Shown here one piece after another: positions 1 to 5,153 of a stretch of 7,440 bases of DNA. The translations under genes and the position numbers were made by a program. Within the stretch, counting starts at the first letter, position 1. Each line of letters opens with the position of its first letter. The DNA lies in assembly GCA_946477805.1 (NCBI GenBank), contig CAMKZP010000174.1, positions 1-7,440 on the forward strand. Direction: 5' to 3'. Below the pieces are notes generated by a model. That model had not been told where the DNA came from and did not search any database. It saw only the letters and a program-made list of their open reading frames with translations. The DNA comes from an uncultured Enterobacter sp. GTDB taxonomy: Bacteria; Pseudomonadota; Gammaproteobacteria; Enterobacterales; Enterobacteriaceae.

Positions 1-30
1 CGTGGGCTCGGAGATGTGTATAAGAGACAG
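1..30 (+). other. Untrimmed Nextera Read 2 (i7-side) adapter with Tn5 mosaic end
   Basis: This is synthetic sequence, not genomic. Positions 12-30 (AGATGTGTATAAGAGACAG) are exactly the 19-base Tn5 mosaic end used in tagmentation libraries. Positions 1-11 (CGTGGGCTCGG) are the part of the Nextera Read 2 adapter that precedes it, with the first four adapter bases missing. The same 30 bases occur in reverse complement at 7398-7427. Genomic sequence starts at 31, in the middle of a dnaE codon. The segment should be trimmed before any annotation or deposit. Confidence 0.98.
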
Positions 31-377
31 ATCCAGGGTCCCTGCGCGCCGTAGCCGCGCTGGTACGCTTTTGAGATAAGCAGCGTGAGGTTCTGGTATC
101 CCGTGTTGTTCATTGCCAGCACGGAAATTTGGCTCATTTCATCGCCGAGCAGCTCGCTCTGCACGTGAAAATCTGCACCGACGATAGGCTTTATCCCTGC
201 GCCATGTGCCGTTCCGTAGAACTTCACCAGGCCACACAGGTTGGTAAAATCGGTGATCGCCAGCGCAGGCATGCCAAGCGCGGCCGCCTTTTTCACAAGC
301 GGTCCGGTCTTTGCCAGCCCATCGATCATGGAGTAGTCGCTATGCACCCGCAGGTGTACGAAACGTGGTTCAGCCAT
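31..377 (-). CDS. dnaE: DNA polymerase III alpha subunit, N-terminal fragment (3' part missing at contig end)
   Basis: This is the start of the catalytic subunit of the replicative DNA polymerase. Only 115 codons plus two bases are present, of about 1160 in the family. The protein begins MAEPRFVHLRVHSDYSMIDG and continues with LAITDFTNLCGLVKFYG and GAGIKPIVGADFHVQ, which is the PHP domain that opens bacterial DnaE. The HxH motif of metal-binding PHP domains reads R10-V11-H12, the degenerate form I recall for the E. coli protein, so this domain is probably structural here. The ATG at 377 has a modest Shine-Dalgarno GGGA (385-388) seven bases upstream and lies 38 bases after the rnhB stop. The reading frame is intact up to the adapter junction at 31; the truncation is a contig end, not a mutation. 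Confidence 0.97.
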
Positions 378-415
378 CTTCAGATCCCGCGTGACTTAAT
401 TGCTTGCGTCTTGAT

Positions 416-1012
416 TCAGGACACCCGTCCCAGCGCGCGTTTAACCGGGCCAAAACTGCGCCGATGGTGTTCAGTTGCGCCATGCTCAGCCAGCTTTTCC
501 AGATGAAAAGCGGTTGGATAGCCTTTGTGTTGGGCAAAGCCATATGCCGGATACGTGAGGTCCAGCGCGGCCATTTCGGCATCGCGCGTCACTTTGGCAA
601 TGATAGAAGCCGCGCTGATTTCGGCGACCCGGCTGTCTCCTTTAACCACGGCCATTGATGGCACAGGCAATGCCGGACAGCGGTTGCCGTCGATCAGGAC
701 ATATTCAGGTGCGATCTTCAGGCCGGCTACCGCACGCTGCATCGCCAGCATGGTGGCATGCAGAATGTTCAGTTCGTCGATCTCATGCGGCTCTGCGCGC
801 CCCAGGCTCCAGGCCAGCGCTTTTTCTGTGATCTCATCAAACAGCGCCAGACGGCGCTTCTCAGACAATTTCTTAGAGTCGTTCAATCCCACAATCGGAC
901 GCGCTGGATCCAGGATCACCGCCGCCGTGACAACCGCGCCCACTAAAGGACCGCGCCCGACTTCATCCACACCGGCAACAAGATGCGCGTGTGGGTAAAC
1001 AAATTCGATCAT
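416..1012 (-). CDS. rnhB: Ribonuclease HII
   Basis: RNase HII cuts the RNA strand of RNA-DNA hybrids and starts ribonucleotide excision repair by nicking 5' of single ribonucleotides in DNA; it is cytoplasmic. The product has 198 residues, the same as E. coli RnhB. All four catalytic carboxylates of the family are in place: D16 and E17 in GVDEVGRG, D108 in LIDGN, and D126 in VKGDSR. The GRG motif at 19-21, which recognises the ribonucleotide junction, is intact. The ATG at 1012 overlaps the lpxB stop as ATGA, and GGAG lies eight bases upstream inside lpxB, so translation is probably coupled. dnaE follows after 38 bases. I see nothing unusual in the sequence. Confidence 0.98.
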   Translation of the reverse strand: MIEFVYPHAHLVAGVDEVGRGPLVGAVVTAAVILDPARPIVGLNDSKKLSEKRRLALFDEITEKALAWSLGRAEPHEIDELNILHATMLAMQRAVAGLKIAPEYVLIDGNRCPALPVPSMAVVKGDSRVAEISAASIIAKVTRDAEMAALDLTYPAYGFAQHKGYPTAFHLEKLAEHGATEHHRRSFGPVKRALGRVS

Positions 1013-2157
1013 CGTGCCAGCTCCAGCACCGCGTCCGCCGCCTGCTCATCGGCATTACAGCGGATCTGCTGATGCAGTTCGCGGAAGGTATCATGCATCT
1101 GGTGGCTGGTTTTACCATCAGCAAGCAGCGGCAATAGCGCATCGGCCAATGCCTGCGGCTGGCATTCATCCTGTAAAAGCTCTTTCACCAGCTCACGGCC
1201 GGCAAGCAGATTTGGCAGCGAAACGTAGTCGGTTTTGACCAGACGTTTCGCCAGCCAGAAGGTAAATGGCTTCATGCGATAGCCCACTACCATCGGGCAT
1301 TTCGCCAGCATGCACTCCAGTGCCGCTGTGCCTGAGGCCAGCAGTGCTGCATCGCTCGCAACCATCGCCTCACGGCCTTTACCGTCAAGAAGATGAACGT
1401 GGAGGTCCGGGGCCACTTCCGCCTTAATGCGCTCAAACTGCTCGCGGCGTTTGGCATTGACCAGCGGCACAACCACTTCGAGATCCGGGTAGGTTTCGCG
1501 AAGAATGTGCGCTGTTCTGAGGAAGTCGGCACTCAGCATCTCCACTTCTGCGCCACGGCTTCCCGGCAGCAGCGCCAGGCAGTGGGCGCCATATGGGATA
1601 CCCAGCACGTCGCGCGCCGCGTTTTTATCCGGGTCCAGCGGCATAGCATCCGCCATGGTATGACCGATAAAACGGCACGGAACGTTAAATTTGTCATAAA
1701 ACGCTTTTTCGAAAGGCAGGAAAGCCAGCACCAGATCGGTGGATCTCCCGATTTTGAAAACGCGTTTCTGTCGCCACGCCCAGACGGACGGACTGACATA
1801 GTGAATCGTTTTGATGCCCTGTTTTTTCAGGTTCCCTTCAAGGGTAATGTTGAAATCAGGCGCATCGATACCGACAAACACATCCGGTTTGAGTTCGGTA
1901 AAGCGGCGGGTGAGATCGGCACGGATATGCAGCAAGCGGCGCAAACGTCCAAGCACCTCGACGATGCCCATGACGGCCAGCTCTTCCATCTCATACCAGG
2001 CTTCACAGCCTTCGGCCTGCATCAGCGGCCCCGCAACGCCAACAAAGCGTGCATTGGGCACGCGCGCCTTCAGCGCACGGATGAGACCCGCACCAAGAAT
2101 ATCGCCGGAGGTTTCTCCGGCGACCAGGGCTATCGTAAGCGGACGACTGTCGACCAT
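1009..2157 (-). CDS. lpxB: Lipid-A-disaccharide synthase
   Basis: LpxB condenses UDP-2,3-diacylglucosamine with 2,3-diacylglucosamine 1-phosphate (lipid X) to give the beta-1,6 lipid A disaccharide, releasing UDP, at the cytoplasmic face of the inner membrane. The product is 382 residues, full length for the family (GT-B fold, family GT19). The N-terminal nucleotide-fold motif LVAGETSGDILGA is at about 11-23, D98 sits in VGIDAPDFN, R201 in LLPGSRGAE, and the donor-site motif LLASGTAALE is in the C-terminal half. D98 and R201 correspond to residues shown to be needed for activity in studied LpxB enzymes. The start ATG at 2157 shares its A with the lpxA TAA stop (TAATG); AAGGGG lies about 12 bases upstream, slightly far, so coupling to lpxA is likely. 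The stop overlaps rnhB as ATGA. Confidence 0.98.
   Translation of the reverse strand: MVDSRPLTIALVAGETSGDILGAGLIRALKARVPNARFVGVAGPLMQAEGCEAWYEMEELAVMGIVEVLGRLRRLLHIRADLTRRFTELKPDVFVGIDAPDFNITLEGNLKKQGIKTIHYVSPSVWAWRQKRVFKIGRSTDLVLAFLPFEKAFYDKFNVPCRFIGHTMADAMPLDPDKNAARDVLGIPYGAHCLALLPGSRGAEVEMLSADFLRTAHILRETYPDLEVVVPLVNAKRREQFERIKAEVAPDLHVHLLDGKGREAMVASDAALLASGTAALECMLAKCPMVVGYRMKPFTFWLAKRLVKTDYVSLPNLLAGRELVKELLQDECQPQALADALLPLLADGKTSHQMHDTFRELHQQIRCNADEQAADAVLELAR
1021..1024 (-). promoter_or_regulatory. Ribosome binding site of rnhB inside lpxB
   Basis: GGAG on the minus strand, eight bases before the ATG at 1012. It lies within the last codons of lpxB and, with the ATGA overlap, supports reinitiation at rnhB by ribosomes finishing lpxB. 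Confidence 0.7.
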
Positions 2158-2945
2158 TAACGAATCAGACCCCTTGTTGAACGGTCAAAGAACTCCATGA
2201 ACGCATTCACTTCCGGGTGCTTATTCGCCAGCTCGGCAATTTCCGGCTTCGCCTCTTCCAGCGTTTTTCCGTTACGGTACAACTGCTTGTACGCGTTGCG
2301 GATCGCCGTAATCGCTTCGCGGCTAAAGCCACGACGCTTGAGGCCTTCAATGTTCACGCCAAACGGCGTGGCATGGTTACCCTGCGCAATCACGTAAGGC
2401 GGGACGTCCTGCGCCACACCCGAGCAGCCACCGACCATCACATGCGCACCAATGATGCAGAACTGATGGACTGCGGTCATGCCGCCGATAATTGCGAAAT
2501 CGTCAACCGATACGTGTCCCGCCAGCGTTGCGTTGTTGGCGAGAATACAGCGGCTACCGACCGTACAGTCATGCGCAATGTGCGCGTTGACCATAAACAG
2601 GTTGTCGCTGCCTACCTTCGTCAATCCACCGCCCTGCACTGTTCCACGATGAATGGTGACGCTTTCGCGAATACGGTTACGATCGCCGATTTCCAAACGG
2701 GTCGCCTCACCAGCATATTTTAAATCCTGGTTTACTTCGCCGATGGAGGCGAACTGATAGATCTCGTTATTGCAGCCAATGGTTGTATGACCATTCACCA
2801 CGACGTGAGACTTCAGTACTGTACCCTCACCAATTTCGACATGGGGTCCAACAATACAAAACGGGCCAATGTGGACGTTAGCACCAATGATGGCACCCAC
2901 TTCCACAATAGCAGTAGGATGAATAAAGGCAGATTTATCAATCAC
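2157..2945 (-). CDS. lpxA: Acyl-ACP--UDP-N-acetylglucosamine O-acyltransferase
   Basis: LpxA performs the first step of lipid A synthesis, moving a 3-hydroxyacyl chain from ACP to the 3-OH of UDP-GlcNAc. It is a cytoplasmic homotrimer with a left-handed beta-helix. The 262-residue product equals E. coli LpxA in length. The N-terminal two thirds show the hexapeptide-repeat pattern (for example HPTAIVE, IGANVHIG, IGPFCIVG); the C-terminal part is the helical domain. The catalytic base H125 is in NAHIAHD, H191 in QGNHATPFG, and G173 in VGGCSG. In E. coli G173 is the hydrocarbon ruler that selects C14, so a 3-hydroxymyristoyl product is predicted. The start is GTG at 2945, three bases after the fabZ stop, with GGGAG nine bases upstream. 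E. coli lpxA also uses GTG, as I recall. Confidence 0.98.
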   Translation of the reverse strand: MIDKSAFIHPTAIVEVGAIIGANVHIGPFCIVGPHVEIGEGTVLKSHVVVNGHTTIGCNNEIYQFASIGEVNQDLKYAGEATRLEIGDRNRIRESVTIHRGTVQGGGLTKVGSDNLFMVNAHIAHDCTVGSRCILANNATLAGHVSVDDFAIIGGMTAVHQFCIIGAHVMVGGCSGVAQDVPPYVIAQGNHATPFGVNIEGLKRRGFSREAITAIRNAYKQLYRNGKTLEEAKPEIAELANKHPEVNAFMEFFDRSTRGLIR

Positions 2946-2948
2946 GTA

Positions 2949-3404
2949 TCAGGACTCCCGGCTTCTCGCGCACATCATAGTCGCTTCGCAAACAACTTTG
3001 CCGTCAACCAGAGCTACGCCTTTGAAGCGAGTCAGGCCACGACGCGTTTTTTCAAAAGTGACTTCCATGATCATCTGATCGCCAGGCACGACCGGGCGCT
3101 TAAAGCGCGCTTCATCAATACCCGCGAAGTAATAGAGTTCACCCGGCTCCAGTTTACCCACGCTTTTAAACGCCAGAATACCGGTAGCCTGTGCCATCGC
3201 TTCCAGGATTAGTACACCCGGGAAGATAGGCTTACCAGGGAAGTGCCCCTGGAAGAACGGCTCGTTAACGGAGACATTTTTCACTGCGCGCAGAAAGCGA
3301 CCTTCTTCAAAATCCAGCACACGGTCTACCAGCAAAAACGGGTAACGGTGCGGCAGAAGTTCTAAAATCTCTTCAATATGCAGAGTATGAGTGTCAGTAG
3401 TCAA
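2949..3404 (-). CDS. fabZ: 3-hydroxyacyl-[acyl-carrier-protein] dehydratase
   Basis: FabZ dehydrates 3-hydroxyacyl-ACP to trans-2-enoyl-ACP in type II fatty acid synthesis in the cytoplasm. It draws on the same 3-hydroxymyristoyl-ACP pool as LpxA and LpxD, so co-location ties phospholipid and lipid A supply together. From the TTG at 3404 the product has 151 residues, the E. coli length, starting MTTDTHTLHIEEILELLPHR. It is a hot-dog fold protein: the catalytic H54 is in FQGHFPGKP and E68 in LILEAMAQA. The frame stays open upstream to a GTG at 3446, but that would add 14 residues (MLLLLFGTFDRKSI) without family support and would run through the ribosome binding site. TTG has AGGAAGAG at good spacing and is the start I recall for E. 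coli fabZ. lpxA follows after three bases. Confidence 0.97.
   Translation of the reverse strand: MTTDTHTLHIEEILELLPHRYPFLLVDRVLDFEEGRFLRAVKNVSVNEPFFQGHFPGKPIFPGVLILEAMAQATGILAFKSVGKLEPGELYYFAGIDEARFKRPVVPGDQMIMEVTFEKTRRGLTRFKGVALVDGKVVCEATMMCARSRES
2955..2959 (-). promoter_or_regulatory. Ribosome binding site deciding the GTG start of lpxA
   Basis: GGGAG on the minus strand, nine bases before the GTG at 2945. It lies inside the last codons of fabZ and supports this non-ATG start, which also gives the exact family length. Confidence 0.7.
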
Positions 3405-3408
3405 AATA

Positions 3409-3416
3409 CTCTTCCT
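3409..3416 (-). promoter_or_regulatory. Ribosome binding site deciding the TTG start of fabZ
   Basis: AGGAAGAG on the minus strand, four bases before the TTG at 3404, with the GGA core eight bases away. It is the best Shine-Dalgarno match in the lpxD-fabZ spacer and rules out the longer GTG-started frame. Confidence 0.8.
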
Positions 3417-3436
3417 GTCAAATGTACCAAATAGCA

Positions 3437-3445
3437 ATAATAACA
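3437..3445 (-). promoter_or_regulatory. Possible extended -10 promoter upstream of fabZ
   Basis: On the minus strand the sequence reads TG, one base, then TATTAT, matching an extended -10 element with five of six bases of TATAAT. Transcription would start near 3430, giving a leader of about 25 bases with the fabZ ribosome binding site. No good -35 hexamer is present at 16-18 bases, where the hairpin arm and AT-rich loop lie. This is a pattern match only; short AT-rich matches arise by chance. Confidence 0.25.
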
Positions 3446-3479
3446 CGGCCTGCCGGTTTATAAGAAAGCCGACAGGCCG
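3446..3479 (-). repeat. Intergenic inverted repeat (RNA hairpin) between lpxD and fabZ
   Basis: On the minus strand CGGCCTGTCGG (3479-3469) faces CCGGCAGGCCG (3456-3446) across a 12-base AT-rich loop. The arms pair over 11 bases with one U-G wobble, giving a strong GC-rich stem in the transcript. In the direction of transcription it is followed by TGTTATTATTGC, not a run of T, so it is not a convincing rho-independent terminator. Plausible roles are 3'-end protection of an lpxD mRNA, an RNase processing site, or partial attenuation; the sequence does not decide between them. The rest of the 103-base spacer holds only the fabZ signals. Confidence 0.8.
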
Positions 3480-3507
3480 GGAAAAATAGCGTTAAACGGG
3501 TGAACGC

Positions 3508-4533
3508 TTAGTCTTGTTGATCGATTTTGCGCTCAATTGCTTTGAGACGCTTGCTCATATCATCAATATTCATCACCAGAGCTGCTGTTTTACGCCATAC
3601 CTTGTTTGGTTGCAGCGGAATGCCTGAGGAATAGACGCCAGGTTCAGTGATAGGACGCATTACCATGCCCATTCCTGTCACCGTCACCTTGTCGCATATT
3701 TCCATATGGCCGTTGATCACGCTGGCACCACCAATCATGCAGTAACGCCCAATTTTGAGGCTACCGGCCATGATCACGCCGCCCGCAACTGCGGTATTGT
3801 CGCCAATCACAACGTTATGTGCAATCTGACACTGGTTATCAATGATCACACCGCTGCCAATAATGGTGTCGTCCAGCGCACCGCGGTCAATGGTGGTACA
3901 CGCACCGATCTCAACACGATCGCCGATAATCACGCGACCAAGCTGCGGGATCTTAACCCAGTTACCGCGATCGTTGGCATAGCCAAACCCGTCAGAACCG
4001 ATAACCGTACCGGACTGAACGAGGCAATTTTCGCCGATCTCTACTTCGTGGTAAACGGATACATTGGCCCACAGGCGGGAACCTGCGCCAATTTGTGTAT
4101 ATTTTCCAACGAAGCAGCCAGGGCCAATCACCACGTTATCACCCAGCACAACGCCGGACTCGATAACGGCATTGGCGCCAACTGCAACGTTGTTACCCAG
4201 CTGAGCCGTCGGATCGATTACGGCGCTGGCCGCAATGTTTTGCGCCGGCTGCGGCGTGGTATCAAGAATTTGGGCCATGCGTGCATAGGTCAGGTAGGGG
4301 TTTTTCACTACCAGTGCAGCGCTTGCGGCAAACGGAAGATCGTCCTGCGTCAGTACGACGGCAGACGCCTGGCATTGTGCCAGATGTTCACGGTACTTCG
4401 GGCTCACCATGAAGGTAATATTGCCCGCTTTAGCAGATTGCATGGACGCAACAGCGGTGATGACGATATCGCCATCACCGTGTAATTCTGCATCCAACTG
4501 CTGAGCTAAATCAGCCAGTCGAATTGAAGGCAT
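3508..4533 (-). CDS. lpxD: UDP-3-O-(3-hydroxyacyl)glucosamine N-acyltransferase
   Basis: LpxD carries out the third step of lipid A synthesis, adding a 3-hydroxyacyl chain from ACP to the 2-amino group of UDP-3-O-acylglucosamine to give UDP-2,3-diacylglucosamine. It is a cytoplasmic trimer. The 341-residue product matches E. coli LpxD in length. An N-terminal uridine-binding domain (about 1-100, starting MPSIRLADLAQQLDAELHGD) precedes a long hexapeptide-repeat beta-helix (about 100-310) and a C-terminal helix. The catalytic H239 is in CQIAHNVVIG, H276 in VINGHMEIC, and M290 in GMGMVMRP; in E. coli M290 sets the C14 preference. The ATG at 4533 lies three bases after the skp stop and has only a weak, distant Shine-Dalgarno, so it probably depends on coupling to skp. 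Confidence 0.98.
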   Translation of the reverse strand: MPSIRLADLAQQLDAELHGDGDIVITAVASMQSAKAGNITFMVSPKYREHLAQCQASAVVLTQDDLPFAASAALVVKNPYLTYARMAQILDTTPQPAQNIAASAVIDPTAQLGNNVAVGANAVIESGVVLGDNVVIGPGCFVGKYTQIGAGSRLWANVSVYHEVEIGENCLVQSGTVIGSDGFGYANDRGNWVKIPQLGRVIIGDRVEIGACTTIDRGALDDTIIGSGVIIDNQCQIAHNVVIGDNTAVAGGVIMAGSLKIGRYCMIGGASVINGHMEICDKVTVTGMGMVMRPITEPGVYSSGIPLQPNKVWRKTAALVMNIDDMSKRLKAIERKIDQQD

Positions 4534-4536
4534 TAC

Positions 4537-5031
4537 TTATTTAACCTGTTTCAGTACATCAGCGGTGATGTCTTTAACATCGCTGCTGTTGAAAGCTACG
4601 GCGTTCGCATCCACAACCAGATCGATACTCTGATCGGCAGCAACTGCTTTAACAGCAGACTGAATACGCGTCACCAGCTTGCCGCGCTCTTCGTTAGAAC
4701 GACGCTGACGATCCTGCTCAAAAGCCTGTGCTTTCTGGGAGAAGGACTGGCGCTGGGCCATCACGTCTTTTTCCAGTTTGCTACGATCGCTCGCTTTCAT
4801 GGTAGAACCATCACGCTGCAGACGCTGCATTTTAGTCTGGAGGTCACCTTCCATACGTTGCAGTTCGCCAGCACGGCCTTTGAATTCGTTTTCCAGAGTC
4901 GCAGAAACACCTGTTTTCTGTGCAACCTGCTGGAACAAATTACCCATGTTGACGATTGCAATTTTGTCTGCTGCCTGAGCAGAAGTTGCCATCGCTAAAC
5001 CGAGACCTGCAGCTAATAACCACTTTTTCAC
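4537..5031 (-). CDS. skp: Periplasmic outer-membrane-protein chaperone Skp
   Basis: Skp (also HlpA or OmpH) is a trimeric periplasmic chaperone that holds unfolded outer-membrane proteins after Sec export and delivers them towards the Bam complex. Read from GTG at 5031 the product has 164 residues. Residues 1-20 (MKKWLLAAGLGLAMATSAQA) are a typical Sec signal peptide cut at AQA/AD. The mature protein begins ADKIAIVNMGNLFQQ, followed by long charged coiled-coil arms rich in K, E, R and Q, and ends in the conserved DVKDITADVLKQVK. It is three residues longer than the 161-residue E. coli protein because of RDGST in the arm (about 90-94). The frame is open upstream to an ATG at 5136, but that would bury the signal peptide; AAGGAG six bases before the GTG fixes the start. 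In E. coli expression is sigma-E dependent. Confidence 0.97.
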   Translation of the reverse strand: MKKWLLAAGLGLAMATSAQAADKIAIVNMGNLFQQVAQKTGVSATLENEFKGRAGELQRMEGDLQTKMQRLQRDGSTMKASDRSKLEKDVMAQRQSFSQKAQAFEQDRQRRSNEERGKLVTRIQSAVKAVAADQSIDLVVDANAVAFNSSDVKDITADVLKQVK

Positions 5032-5037
5032 AATTAA

Positions 5038-5043
5038 CTCCTT
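5038..5043 (-). promoter_or_regulatory. Ribosome binding site deciding the GTG start of skp
   Basis: AAGGAG on the minus strand, six bases before the GTG at 5031. It is a near-perfect Shine-Dalgarno and fixes the start directly before the signal peptide. Confidence 0.85.
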
Positions 5044-5054
5044 ACCATCCCATT

Positions 5055-5070
5055 GGCACCCGAAGGTACC
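5055..5070 (-). repeat. Small hairpin with UUCG tetraloop in the skp leader
   Basis: On the minus strand GGTACC, TTCG, GGTGCC form a six-pair stem (one U-G wobble) closed by C-G around a UUCG loop, an unusually stable RNA tetraloop. It ends 11 bases before the skp Shine-Dalgarno. No T-run follows, so it is not a terminator. A role in mRNA stability or translation of skp is possible but unproven. Confidence 0.65.
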
Positions 5071-5086
5071 GTTCTTTGCGTGGCAA

Positions 5087-5108
5087 GGCGACCGTGTTAC
5101 CGGTCGCC
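5087..5108 (-). repeat. Perfect 8-base inverted repeat between bamA and skp
   Basis: GGCGACCG (minus strand 5108-5101) and CGGTCGCC (5094-5087) are perfectly complementary around the six-base loop GTAACA. The stem is GC-rich and should fold in the bamA-skp transcript. It is followed by TTGCCACG, not a T-run, so it is not a standard terminator. It may protect the 3' end of bamA mRNA or mark a processing site. The rest of the 122-base spacer shows no gene. Confidence 0.75.
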
Positions 5109-5153
5109 GGTTGTCAGCGCTACACTGCCAACGCATTCCATTGCAGCGGATTA

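Noticed and set aside
525..998. 157-codon plus-strand open frame opposite rnhB
   Set aside because: It lies fully inside rnhB, which has all its catalytic residues; there is no family resemblance or independent start signal.
1810..1835. Sigma-E-like match inside lpxB (GGAACCT, 14 bases, TCAAA on the minus strand)
   Set aside because: The spacer is about two bases shorter than sigma-E promoters need, the -35 has a mismatch, and the bases encode conserved LpxB residues (GNLKKQGIKTI).
1393..2160. 255-codon plus-strand open frame opposite lpxB
   Set aside because: Its codons are in exact register with lpxB codons. In that phase it stays open simply because lpxB avoids TTA, CTA and TCA there. 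The protein has no recognisable domain and lpxB is certain.
3405..3446. Upstream extension of fabZ by 14 residues to a GTG at 3446
   Set aside because: It is absent from the family as I know it and would translate through the fabZ ribosome binding site.
3446..3479. Rho-independent terminator after lpxD
   Set aside because: The stem is strong but no T-run follows on the minus strand, and the plus-strand side is followed by A residues; read-through into fabZ is expected.
3706..4485. 259-codon plus-strand open frame opposite lpxD
   Set aside because: Same codon register as lpxD, so it is a shadow of lpxD codon bias; its apparent repeats mirror the hexapeptide repeats of LpxD.
5032..5136. Upstream extension of skp to an ATG at 5136
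   Set aside because: It would place 35 residues before a clear signal peptide and cross two hairpins and the Shine-Dalgarno; GTG at 5031 gives the expected protein.
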